A stretch of DNA of 64,000 nucleotides from the NCBI GenBank assembly GCA_018894105.1, contig CM032117.1, positions 51,122,503-51,186,502 on the forward strand. Direction: 5' to 3'. Origin of the DNA: Jacaranda mimosifolia (lineage: Eukaryota; Streptophyta; Magnoliopsida; Lamiales; Bignoniaceae). Below, piece after piece: positions 1-12,365 of this stretch; the stretch's first letter is position 1, and each line of letters begins with the position of its first letter. Under the pieces are notes generated by a model that ran no database searches, was not told the DNA's origin, and worked only from the letters and a program-made list of their open reading frames with translations. The position numbers were made by a program, and so were the translations under genes.

Positions 1-1572
1 TATATATAACCCACGCCTCTCAACCCACCAACCGTCCCCCACACCTTGAGCGGCGGCTGCCCCTCACAGGGGGAAAACGGTCGGCCATGCCCACCATTAT
101 ATATATATATATGTATGTATGTATATATGTATATAATTTAAAAAAAAAAAGAAAAAGAACACCATCGACTGCCATGGCCAAACACGGCTGGCCATGGTGG
201 CCAGTGGTCAAACCTGGCCAGGTATGGCAGTTTTTGTGGCAGTCATGATAGCTATAGCACGGCTGCCATGGCAGCCATTAAAGGTAATGGGGCGAGGGCT
301 TGGCGGACGGGTGGAGGGTGGGGGTGCTAAGGTAAATATAATATAGTTATATATTTATGTTTATTTATTAATATATTTATATATATTTATATATTTACAT
401 ATTTAAATTTAAATATATACAAAAATTAAAAATAACTAAATTAGAGAAATTAAATATAATATATGAATATTTATGTATAAATATATCAATATATTTATGT
501 TTATACTTATACATAATATATAACATATAAATTTTGTATATTTATATACAAAAATATAAATATATACATAAATATTATTAAATAAGTTATATATATTTAT
601 ATATTAAACATAAATATATGATATATTACGTATAAATTTTGTATATTTATATACAAAAATATAACTATATCCATAAATATTATTAAATAATTTGTATATA
701 TTTATATATTTACATATTTATATTTAAATATGTACAAAAGTAAAAAAAAAAAATTAGAGAATGAAAATAAATAAATTAAAAATAATTCTTTTTAAATTTG
801 ACTGTAAAAAAATTAGTGTGAAAGAGAATGATATAAGCTATATAAAAATATATGAAAAATAATAAATAAATTGAAAACAGATTAAATGAGTAAAGGTAAT
901 ATAGTCTTTATATATAAAAATTAGAGTTAATCAGATAAGGAAGAGGAGGCAGTGTACTATTTTTTCAAAAGCATAAGAACGGTCACCGCCTCTTTTTTTT
1001 TTTTTTTCATAAGGGATTTTTTCGTCTTTTTTCATTTTCACAGGGGATAAAACCCAATTTATCCTTTAATTTTATAGTAGAGTGGGAGTATTGCTCCAAG
1101 CCCAATAACGACCCTTGACTATAGGAATCAATTTTGGAGGGCAAAGATCAACGCTCTTGACATTGTTCCATTTTACAAGGTGCAAATGGCTCTTTATTGT
1201 CTAAGGCATGAATCCTTTTTGTCGCAGCTTAATTTATGTCAAAAAGGATAACCTTTAAAAGTTGGAACGCTAATGCCAAATTTAGACACATAATCTTTAA
1301 GGAATAATTAGCCTTCAAATTCCACACAATGCCTGTCATATCTATCAAGAAACTCCCACACAAAGGCGGTTATATTTGAGTATTTATTATTTCTTCAAAA
1401 GGGGTTTTGGCATATGCTTTTTTTTTTTACATTAAATTCTTCATTCTCATTATTTGATCGCCTTTGTCTCAATTATTGTGTAAAATGCTTGTACTTATTT
1501 TAAGATTAGCTATATGATTAATTGATTTGAATGGCATTAATGTCCTCAAATTGAAGTGCTTGTGCGTAGCAT
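1..1572. other. AT-rich intergenic sequence, no gene seen
   Basis: The first 330 bases are mixed, with several GCCATGG-type repeats around positions 170-280. Bases 340-900 are almost pure A/T and include a local duplication. Bases 900-1570 are ordinary AT-rich DNA with a T-run near 990-1006. I see no coding exon with recognisable homology on either strand; the short ORFs here are low-complexity. Confidence 0.6.
520..725. repeat. Two-copy AT-rich tandem duplication, period about 105 bp
   Basis: The string AATTTTGTATATTTATATAC starts at 530 and again at 635, and the bases that follow match with few differences through TAAATATTATTAAATAA. This is a direct tandem duplication inside an A/T-only stretch. 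Confidence 0.6.
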
Positions 1573-2894
1573 TAGGCATGGAAATAGACTAGGTTAAGCT
1601 AGCCTTTGGTTTAAATAGGTCAATCTTGTTATGCAAATGACAATCCTGTGCCTAGCCTAGAGGTGGGCATTGGGTTCGGGTACGGGGTACCTGACCCGTC
1701 TCGATCGGGTATTTCCCATTCGGGTCGGGTATTTTTAGTCCCTCAACCCAAATGGGTATTTATGGGGGTACCCAAAATTTTGGGGGTCAGGTATCGGGTA
1801 TTGGGGTGGGATACCCGATCGGGTACCCCCATCTATTAAAAAAAATTAATTAATTATATTATTAAGTGTTATATATTTAATTGAAGTGCCAATATATGAT
1901 GTATATCATATATTATACATTAATGTTTATATTTAAGTTTTAAAATTATATTGAGTACCCCCATTTTATTTTAAAAAAATTAGTTATATTATTAAGTATT
2001 ATACATTTAATTGAAGTATATCACATATTAGATATTAATGTTTATATTTAAGTTTTAAAATTATATATCAGATGGGATTTAGAACTTGTGAATAATGAAT
2101 TGTAGTGCTATCAATAGATTCACAATGAAAATAAATTATGAATTAAAAAAATTTTAATTTTTATTTATTAAAAATATAAAATAAAAAAATTAGTGGGGGT
2201 TTTGGGGGATACCCCCATAAAATGGGGGTCAGGACTCAGGTATCAAAAAATGATACTCGAGCCCTCGGGTACCCGCACTGCAGGTACCCCCAAGGGGGGG
2301 GTACCCGACCCCCGCCCACCCCTAGCTTAGCCTATTATCTATGATAGGCATTATTCTAAGGTTAGACCTAGTCTTTTTAATAAACTATAAAATTTTAATT
2401 CGGCCTGAAAACCGGCCTACTTAAAAGCATATTTTCTACTAAAGCCTCAATTAAGTATAAACATCACATAAGTCTAAATTTTTAATTAATATGCTCAAAC
2501 TTATAATAGACTTGATAGGCAATAATCGAGATGATTAATAACAAATGCATAATTATGAAAGTTTAAATTTAAGTATAAAATAGTATCATTTCAACAAAAA
2601 GCAATATTAAACAACATATAGGATTTCACAAAGGACTAGTTAAAGAAATTAAACACAATTAGTTATCTATTATTATATCATTATTTTTGTATATGTTTAT
2701 GTGAAGAATGATAAATGGGCCAGCCTATTAGGCTTTGCAAACTCTTAAAAGAGTTTAAGTCTATCCTATTTAGTCAGAAAGATTATTTTTGAAGCCTTGA
2801 ATTGACCTTTTTATTAAATAGGCTACCCCAAGGTAGGTCATAAATAGGATAGGCCATAAGCCCTTGACGAGTAGCCTGACCTATTCCCGACATA
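1573..2894. mobile_element. Possible outer hAT-like element, host of the MITE at 1658
   Basis: The left end (TAGGCATGGAAATAG) and the reverse complement of the right end (TATGTCGGGAATAGG) resemble each other. Both flanks are rich in TAGGC/GCCTA-type motifs facing opposite ways. No clean 8-bp target duplication was found, so the outer boundaries are approximate. The better-supported hAT MITE at 1658-2324 lies inside it. No coding sequence was seen. Confidence 0.3.
1658..2324. mobile_element. hAT-type MITE (667 bp), 8-bp TSD with one mismatch
   Basis: The ends are TAGAGGTGGGC and GCCCACCCCTA, an imperfect terminal inverted repeat. The flanking 8-mers are GCCTAGCC (1650-1657) and GCTTAGCC (2325-2332), differing by one C/T change. 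The subterminal regions are packed with CGGGTACC/GGTACCCG motifs on both strands. The AT-rich core contains an internal duplication (about 1850-1960 against 1975-2065). A related copy in the opposite orientation lies at 53680-54211. There is no transposase, so it is non-autonomous. Confidence 0.8.
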
Positions 2895-5755
2895 TCATAA
2901 AATGAAAAAAATAATAATAATAAAATTAATTAGTAAAAGTTGCTTATGATATACACATATAATAAATCATGCAGTATGAAAAATTAAAATACTATCCCCT
3001 TTAGATATTTATGAATTCACATTAAATTCACGACAATCTGCTGAAATACTCTCCTCTTCAAATATTTATACATCAAAATTCATGAAAATCTTTTGTATGT
3101 TTGATCTATGAGTTCTCACGAACAATTCTTTTATAGTTTTATCTTCACTTGAGGGGAAAAAAAATTAAGTTTTCCTCTTAGTTTTTTAAATTTCCTTTTG
3201 AATTCTAAATTTTTTAATAAAATGTTAATTATCTATATGTAATGAATACATTGGTTTCTAAGACATGCATTCGGATATTCTATATGTTCCCTTTCTCCTT
3301 CTTCATTGCTTTCCTTTTTCTTTTTCAGGTTTAGATATTGTAAATGTCCATATTACGTATACTTCTCGACTTATTCATCAACGTATCCTCTTAAAAGTTT
3401 TCACAAGCATATGAAATATTTACAACCCGTTTGTTTTCATTTCCAAGCCATATTTTTATTTTTATTTGGGAATAAAATTTGAAAATTAATACTTTCTCAT
3501 AATTTTTTTAGAAAAAATATATATATTCTATTCAAAACTCTTTCTAAACCTATCACATTATCACATTAATCAAATTCAAATTTGATTTGATATAAAATAT
3601 TCTTTACCATTTTCAAATTAATAAGGTATACATATATTTTTAAAAAATAAATCTTTTTAAATATAAAAAAAATATAAATTGATCTACTTTTCAATCATAT
3701 AACCTATTCTAATAATTACTTTCCAACATTTCATCTAAATACATATCAATTTCTATTTTCATTTTATAACTAACTTTTCAATTTTTGAAAATGTATGAAA
3801 ACTAAAAATGCCTTTGAAAATAAAATCAAGAGGGTTGTTAGTTTTCTTTGTCCCATCCCGCTTTTTTGTTAATTAATTATTAACGAGTGCGTTCTTTATT
3901 TTTTCGTCAATGTTCTATGGTTAAGGATTTCGCTTGAGCGGTGAAGCTCTTGGACTCATGACTAAAGGGCTTTGATTTTGATTCCTACTAATGTTGCTGT
4001 TAGTCAATTTATAGATTAATTTTTTCATTTAGCTTTTCATTAATGTTTTAAGTAATAAAACCATTTAGTGTGTGCAATTGTTATTAATAGTTCAAAAAGT
4101 ATAGCAATGTGGATTTTTTAAAAAAATCAATTTCTTTTGGGGAACAAATCAGTAAAAACATCGTGGAAAGAAGCAACCTAATCAAAATAATTTTCTAAAA
4201 TTCATTGAAAGTAGTTCGAAATTAGCAAACTTAGGGCTGTGTAGTTGTATTTAATTTATGGAGTGATAAAATATATAAGATTAGTTTGATCGCTGTTTTA
4301 TAACAAAGATTAAAAATAAAAGAGAAAAAGTTGTCGAAATATCAAAAAGATAATCAGCCTTAATTTGATTGGAATCAGGCAAGGCCCCTTAATCCATACT
4401 CTTTTTAGTATTTTCATCACCAAAATTTGAGAGCCAATATAGTGAAAAAGTCATTTTTCTTCTTCTTCTTCTTCTTTTTTATTATTATTATTTTGAATAT
4501 GTTCTAGATGCTAATCACCTCATCCTCATTGGATGGTGGGTTAAACTGGCTTCAGAATTTGGCACTTAAATGTAGAGTCAATTTCTTGAAAAATGAAGCA
4601 AAAAATTGAGCACCTTTTCTGATTCATGTAGGGTAAGTTTGTATTGCTGGATGCTGTAATTGATTTCCACAAAAGGGAAATCCGAATATCATTAGCATTC
4701 AAGTCCTAAATTATTGCCAAGATTCTGAGTAGATTGTATTTTAGTAATTTGTCTACCATCTTCTACGAAAAGACTCAATTACCCTCCAAGTATATTGCTG
4801 CCTCCTGGCTCTTAAACCAACTTCATAGCAATTTTGAGTTGGGGGCAGGGGAGGAACTTCAAATGGGCATCATTGATGAAGACAACCTTAACATTTCCAA
4901 AAGAGCATTATTTTCCCTATAACTGATGAAACAATTTGAACGCAAGGTTCAAAAAGACAAACGTGTGAAATATGGAAAAATGGCTGCTTCACATCTTGTA
5001 CTTTGGGTGGTGATGGCTTTGAGGTACAATACTATAATGCTAGATGAAGGGTCAAGATTTTCTCAAAGTTGCTATGGCGGATTGACCTCTTGGTGGGCAT
5101 GACACACACCGGACCAATCCCAAAAAGTCTTCCACTTCCAAAATTGCATGCTTCTTCTGGCTCCGTCTGATTAAGAGAGAGGAAAAAAAAGTTTCTACTA
5201 TAAACAAACCTCCATTATTTGACCCCATAAAGCTCCATTATTCAATCCCACTACACACATGCATATACATACATCAGTCTGTATCTATATTCATATTCTA
5301 TAATAATATACACACCTTTTGTCACTAACCACTAGTATAACAGAAGGGGAGAAAAAGAAAAAAGCAAAAGACAAAAGAAATGTACACATACAGATTTCTA
5401 TTAGAGAGAGAGGAACTGATACGAGTTGGTGTTTTGTTGGGTTGAAACCTTTCACTATGTTCTGGCCATCACCATCATCCTTGTCCATATGCACCAGCTT
5501 TTACTTAAACTAAGTCTCTGCCCCTGTCTCTCTCTCCACACACGCAGACACGGTGTAGTTTGTGTTTTTTATTTGTGATCTCTCTCAAGATGTGTCGAGT
5601 CTTCAATTTTTGATATTGAAAGAAGCTTTTTCGCATCTGGGTTTTTTGTTGAGTGTTTTAGAAAGTGACTTTTAGTGTTAAAAAGACTCGACTTTTAGCC
5701 TCCCATTTCTGTTTTTCTCATCTGGAGTGTTGGAATTGTGGGCTACCCTTGAAAA
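2895..5755. other. Intergenic region upstream of the type-B ARR gene
   Basis: This is AT-rich and has no recognised coding exon. It holds a GTTTGTTTTCATTTCC...GAAAATAAAATC stretch (about 3428-3835) resembling the repeat pair at 44058-44912, a (TTC)n/(TTA)n microsatellite near 4459-4495, and pyrimidine-rich sequence just before the gene (5516-5545) that probably belongs to its 5' leader. The last 600 bases probably include the promoter; TATAATAATATA-like sequence lies at about 5298-5311, but no start site can be fixed. Confidence 0.5.
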
Positions 5756-6274
5756 ATGACTGTGGAGAAAATTAGGGGTGACAATGAAAATTGTGATAAT
5801 TTTCCTGTGGGGCTGCGTGTTCTTGCAGTTGATGATGACCCAATTTGCTTGAAGTTGCTGGAGACTTTGCTCAGAAAATGCCAGTATGAAGGTATGTTTT
5901 TATTCTGTTCTTTACTTTGATAGTTGATTGGCATTCAAGATTCATTTGGAATTATCTAACTTGAAAGTTTTTCTGAATATGAATTGAAATATCAGCTATT
6001 TGGTTGTTAATACATTTTATATGTTTCATCAATTTTAGATTTGACTTAAGTATGGTTGCTTATTTCGTTGTTATTAATTTTCAATCCGATCAACATTCAT
6101 TGTTTCAACTTACAATTGGCGTATATGCTCCCACGAATCTTATATTCTTGTTCAGTACTTAAGTTATGCCTCAACATTTCATACTCTAATGCTTTAATTT
6201 TTGCACACAAAGTTCTGGATTTTGTGGATCCAATCGTTCAGCCTTTTTCCAACTTGTTCTTGGGGCTTTTGAAG

Positions 6275-6317
<43 letters not shown>

Positions 6318-9300
6318 GGTCCTTGTTGTGGATTTGAACCTGATGTAAACTATCGTGTTTAATGAACTTAAGGAAACATGAAATCAGTCCCTTCCCTGTT
6401 ATTCCCAAAGACATGCTCAGTTTTTCTTTTCCTTCTCTGCTCAGCTCTCTCTCTCTCTCTCTCTCTCGTGAATCCCATATTATTTTGTTTATATATGATT
6501 GTCACAAGTTTAAGCTCTTCGCTGCTTAGAGGTCTTATTAAGAATAACGTCTCTTGGATCATAGATAAGATTGTGCTAATCCAAGCAGCCCTTATATCAT
6601 GGAAGTTTGGAATATGCCGCAATGACATAATTTTATTTTCATGGATAAGCACTAGACTTTGAATCATCAAAATTGCTTTCAAGATTTCCTGTGTTCCTGT
6701 GATCTGTAACATTTGTAATGCACTAGTGTTCTGAAAGAATATATTCATGTTCTTTCATATTATCAAATTCATCTTGTTTTCCAATATATATATTTTGTGG
6801 GTTCATATGATCTAAAATTTTGATTTTATTGATTTGCATATAAGTCCAGACAAGAGAGTGTGGTCTCAAATGCCATGTTTTGGGTTCTGATGAATTCTTC
6901 TTCAGATCTTTGAAAATAATTAAATACTAGGTTTTATGATAATGTTTTTCTTTTGACAGTTACTACGACGAGTCAGGCAAGGATGGCGCTGAAGATGTTA
7001 AGGGACAATAAAGACAGATTTGACTTGGTGATCAGCGATGTCCATATGCCAGACATGGATGGTTTTAAGCTTTTGGAACTTGTTGGTCTTGAAATGGATC
7101 TACCTGTTATCAGTATGTCCCCATTCCTTTTCTTTCTCATCTTCTTTTATAAATACACTAGAGCATTAAGGCTAACTAAGCTTCAATCTCTCTTTTGGTC
7201 TTTGCATTTTGCATCTTAGCCCACAAGATTTTGATTGATGCTTTGTTGTTGCAGTGTTGTCTGCTAATGGTGATCCCAAACTTGTAATGAAGGGGGTTAC
7301 GCATGGTGCTTGCGATTATTTGGTCAAACCTGTTCGGATTGAGGAGCTGAGGAATATATGGCAACATGTAATTAGGAGAAAAAAGGTTGACTCAAAGAAC
7401 CAGAGTAAATCTGCTGATCAAGTCAAAGGAGGTCGGGCAAGTGGAGAAGGTCCTGGGTCTCCAGTAACAGGTAATGCAGATCAGAATGGGAAATTTAATA
7501 GAAAGAGGAAAGACGAGGAAGATGAGAGTGAAGATAATGGAAACGAAAGTGAAGACCCTGCAACACAGAAGAAGCCTCGGGTGGTCTGGTCTATAGAGCT
7601 TCACAGGAAGTTCGTTGCAGCCGTGAACCAGTTGGGAATTGAAAGTAAGTTCTTCCACCTAGATACTTCTAGGTTTTTGCATGTTTTTCATTTAATTTAT
7701 AATACCTTCTGATTGCGATTCTTGATTTATCCTTTTTCACAATGCAGAGGCTGTTCCAAAAAGGATTCTTGACCTGATGAATGTGGAAGGGCTTACACGG
7801 GAAAATGTGGCAAGCCACCTCCAGGTTCTAATTCTTCCTTCTCTTATTGTAATTCTCCTTGTGTTAGTGAAATATATTTTCATATCTCAGAGTTATAATG
7901 GACTAGGAGCATTTTAGGCTGCGTTTACTAAGGATATTGGAAAGAAGTGCGTGGGTATTATCAGGAGTTGATGTCCTTAATTTTTTTGGTATTTATCTTC
8001 ACTAGATTATATCCTCAATTCTATGCATCATCAGGAGTTCTGGTCATTAATTTATTTGGTACTTTTCCCCAGTAATTTTTATCCTAAATTCCAAATATTC
8101 CTTAGGAATGGTTCTGCCTGCCGAAAATATTTTAAGCTCTCAAATAGGATGACTGTGGTGCAGGAGAAATCTATGTGTATAAAATAGGTTTTTCTTTTGA
8201 CAAGAAGAAACCTAAGAATCAAATGGAACCCGTCAAGTACAGAACTACAGTCCTGCTTTCAATGTTGAAATAACCTTCAGCCAATTGTCACTACCTCTTC
8301 AGTTATTTTAAGGCCCTTCCCCCAAATAGTTTTGGCCATTTCTATATTTTGCAGTATAAAGCTACAAAAGATGGATGAAAGTTAATTTATCCTTTGATCT
8401 TAAAGTAAATGCTCAACTTGTTTTATTATTTCAGAAGTATAGGCTCTACCTGAAAAGAATCAGTTCAGTTGCCACCCAGCAAGCAAACATGGTTGCTGCA
8501 CTTGGGGTTAAGGATTCCCCTTTCATGCGTATTGGTCCATTTGAGGGTCTTGGAGATTTTCGAACTTTGGCTGGACCAGGAAGACTTGCAAATGCTGCCT
8601 TATCACCTTATGCAACTGGGGGTATACTTGGCAGACTAAATACTCCTGCTAATGTAAACCTTCGTAATCTTAATCCATCCACACTAATCCAACCAAGTCA
8701 TGCTCAAAACTTGAGCAACTCCATCACTGCTCTGGGAAAAATGCATACAGTCATTCCGCCTGCAAATCAAAATCCAAGTTTATTTCAAGGAATTCCATCA
8801 TCATTGGAACTGGATCAGTTACAACAGAATAAGGGTACCACAGGCATTGTAAATTTCAACAGCATAGATGACTCAAGAATTCAAACAGATTCGAATACAT
8901 TCATGGACCCAGGAGCAGCAATTGGTAGCTCAAGTAATATGTTAAATAGCACCCCAGGCAATACCATGATGCTACACGGGAACTACCAGCCAACACTGAG
9001 TGGTGTAGGATTTGGGAATCAGTCTTCTCATAACACGGCTTCTTTCAACTCAGAATCCTTTAATATTGGTGTTAATGGTTCCTCCAATTTGCTGGATCCT
9101 GGTACCATTGAATCATCTAAAATGCAGCCAAATTCATTGCTTTCTAATGAGCCTTTTCTCAATCAGTTGCCCGTCAATAGTGCAGGAGATAATACTTTTT
9201 CAAGTGGTTCTTATTTACAGAACAATCCTATTGATATTTCTTCGACCACCATAGCTTTGCCTCTTGAAGGTTCAAGAGAAGTGCAGTCCCAAGAAGGTTT

Positions 9301-9937
9301 GGTTGGTGATATACGGAACATTACTCAAACACCAAGCCAAAGGTGGGGAGAACAAGGGCAGAATTATGGTCAAAGTTCAAAAGTTAGTTTTGGTTCCTTA
9401 AACGCTCACATTCCTGTGAGCGGAGCCTTCAACGAGAAGATGGGCATGTTCGTACATGGCCGATTGGCTGGAGGTGCTTCAACTCTTATGCAGCTGAATG
9501 AGAATGAGAAGGTGGCAATAGAATCAAGAGCAAGGTCCAATGACAACTTCCTTTTGGAGCAAGCAAAATTGCAAGGAGGATTTGCTCCTCGTACTTATGA
9601 TTCATTGGACGATATGATGAATGCCATGATCAAACGGGTATGACAGTCTCACAAAACTTATCTTTTTTTCTTTTTAAATTTCTGAGAGACATCTTTATTC
9701 TTTTGATCTCAAAGGCAAACACTTGCCAGCAGTGATGATGAGAACTTCAAATGCACCTAATTTTCTTTGTACGTTTCAGTGCATTCGCTTTAGTTTGTGT
9801 CATACTCATTGGATAGGTTTTTTCTGGATCTGGATTAATATTATTATTGTGTTTTCTTGATGTCGCAGGAACAAGATGAAACCATACCAAACTGCGACTT
9901 TGGCTTTGATGATTACTCTTTTGGACCAGGTATATAA
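5756..9937 (+). CDS. ARR12-like: Type-B two-component response regulator (ARR10/ARR12-like), six exons
   Basis: Exons: 5756-5891, 6960-7112, 7255-7644, 7748-7824, 8435-9637, 9869-9937. All junctions are GT-AG and the joined frame has 675 codons plus stop, within the usual family size. The receiver domain spans about residues 18-138: acidic DDD at 26-28, the phospho-accepting Asp72 in [10 protein letters not shown], and Lys121 in LVKP. A basic RKRK stretch (179-182) is a likely nuclear signal. The GARP/Myb-like DNA-binding domain (about 202-262) runs from KKPRVVW to [12 protein letters not shown] and is split across exons 3-5. The long C-terminal part is rich in N, S and Q, like known activation regions, and ends in an acidic/aromatic tail. 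By family knowledge these proteins receive a phosphate from histidine phosphotransfer proteins and activate cytokinin-response genes in the nucleus. The start is the first ATG, with the receiver domain following at once. Intron 1 (1.07 kb) carries two CT microsatellites. The receiver and GARP wording is closer to ARR10/ARR12 than ARR1/ARR2; exact orthology is an inference. Confidence 0.95.
6277..6313. repeat. (TC)n microsatellite in intron 1 of the ARR gene
   Basis: About 18 uninterrupted TC units. A second, shorter (CT)12 tract lies at 6445-6468 in the same intron. Confidence 0.95.
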
Positions 9938-11187
9938 TATGAGAGGCAGCATTGGCCAACTCGGCTGCAAAACCCTTCAATCAGGAGTCTTATGTCTATA
10001 TTTAATCTGCCTTTCTTTCAGAAATCTTTGTAGGATATTTGAGTTTATTCCTCTTCATTTTTATTTTTTTCAATCCCCAGCTGCGATTAAGAATACCACT
10101 GTTAGTTGCTGTCATGAGAAACTATGAACTCTTGTGTTAGTGACATAAAGAACACTCTTCCGCAATGGCCAAGCTTTTGAAATATGTTTTGTGGGTCGTA
10201 GCTCAATCTCTTGTTACCTCAAGAAGAAGAGGTTTTAGGTTTTAATTAATAAAATCAAGAACTAGTCGACAGTTATGCAGAAACAATTAAAAACTAAAAA
10301 TTGCAAAGGGTAATTAACATCTGTTTAATTGCATTTTATGCCTCTCAATACGTTGACAAGAGCAGAATATACGTAATTACAATACTTGATTTGATGGCGA
10401 AGTGAATTTCTTAACACAAAAACAGCCAGCCTCCAGGCCCCCAGCCTGATAAGTCCAGGAGAGGTTGCTTCAAGCAGAAAACCGCAGGTAAACCTGAGTC
10501 TAGTATTATACTCAAGCTTGGTAATTGCATAAACGCTCTATTTGGCAAGTGGATCTGACAAATAATGGAACATGACATTTTTCCCTTGTCACAAGTTTAT
10601 AACAAATTATGCATGGAAATGTTTGTACAAGTAATTAAGGATGTAATTGGTATCGGATTATGTATAAATATTGTGTTTTGCATGAGATTGAGTAAATTTG
10701 AGATAATCCTAACTTTCAAAGATCTTGCCTTTTCTTTAAAGTCATCTTCAGATTTAAGAGCTTGGAAAACTAAAAACACACAAGTAGACCCTTAAAATAA
10801 GGAGCAGTTATTTGTAGCACACGCCATTCTAGGATTTGTTACATTCCTCTACAAAAGGAAAATAGCGAAAAATCAAATCTGTAATGTACTTTGCAATTTC
10901 TTGTAATTGAGAGAATTCAAATCATTGTAAAATTACATGTGAATAGCAAAATGGTATTTGTTCAGACATATTATAATTTGATAGAATACTTTCTGTAAAC
11001 TCTCACTGCAGCTGAGTTCTACTTGTGTGAGCCATATCATATTGAATACAAGTAGCAGAAAGAAGAGAACCCGAACGAAATGACAAGGGATGACTACAAA
11101 ATTTGCTTGCTGGATAGTATCCAAGTTTTTGTCATTCCTGGACTCTCATCAGAAGTAGAGAAATATATGATTTCTGTATGTAACTGA
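9938..11187. other. Shared 3' flank between two convergent genes
   Basis: This lies between the stop of the ARR gene (9937) and the stop of the DUF1068 gene (11190-11188, other strand). It must contain both 3' untranslated regions and polyadenylation sites. An AATAAA at about 10246 is a plausible ARR signal. No further coding sequence is recognisable. Confidence 0.6.
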
Positions 11188-12327
11188 CTATTCCCCCTCC
11201 CAACCAAGTTGCCGAGCTCTTTGTTCCCACAACAAAGTTATCTTCTTCTCCTTAGTGAGAAGCACCTCAGCTCGTTCTCTAGCTCCCTCACAAGTTTCTG
11301 TGGCAGCGTTGCATTTCTCAGCTTCCCTCTGATACTGGGAAGCCAATCTCTTTGCCTCCCCTAAGGTGATGTTCATATGTTGGGAGTGCTCTTCGCCAAT
11401 AGTTTCTTGCAACTTCAGCTCTTCTGACAATAAGTCCACAAATTGCTTCTCCATCTCTTCCTTGAGATCAGGATCATCGTTTCCGCAATCTTTTCCAACG
11501 AAAAATTTAGATCATGTTGTTAGTCATTATTTCACAAGAAACTCAGAAAAACTCGCTGGGGCTTAAAACCTCAAGTCGGAGAAAAGAATAGACTTGCATT
11601 TAGATGCATAATGACTGTAATAACTTTCTGAGGCTTCCTAAATAGTATGAAAGTCCAACATCTATGAGCACTTAAAATAAAAAAGAAGAATGTCTACATT
11701 ATCAAAAATTGATGCTGGTAATATTAGAGGTCTGTGCACCTCTAGATCATTTTTAGCCAAAAAGGAATTTATCATGTTATCGCATTATTGTTCAACTTCG
11801 AACTTCAGCCAATGAGGTTGCCGGACAATCAAAAGAACAAAATTTCAAGTGAGACCATGAAGACCAAAAGGGCAAAGCCTTTTGGTGCCATGTTTTAGTA
11901 TCTCGAGAAAAAACTTAATGATTATAAGAAAGAAAAACAAAATCATTTTTTCTCATGCACACCCCCAAATAGGTTGCTCTCAAGGTGAAACAAGGAATCT
12001 TCCTACATGCTATCGTTACCTGTGACAGATAGATTAGCCAAGCCTGCAACAAAAAGAAAAACAAAACGAAAAGTGTCAGGGAACTCTAATTCACAAGACC
12101 AAACAAAACCATACTTGAACCTTTTTATACAAGCAATCTGAATAGATTAAAAATGAAAATGATAAAACGATAAGAAATGTACAAGGGAGGATGCTAAAGT
12201 TTTCTTCAGTAAGAACAAACTACTTTCTGGTTGAAAATGCAATGCAGTAGGTTGACTCTCACCCCATCTCATTTTCAGTGCCTTCTTCCTCTCCTTTATT
12301 CTATACTTTTCATCTCAAAGAGAGAGA

Positions 12328-12365
<38 letters not shown>

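Noticed and set aside
6368..6748. 126-codon minus-strand frame in ARR intron 1
   Set aside because: It crosses the CT microsatellite (RERERER run) and lies wholly inside a well-supported intron of the other strand.
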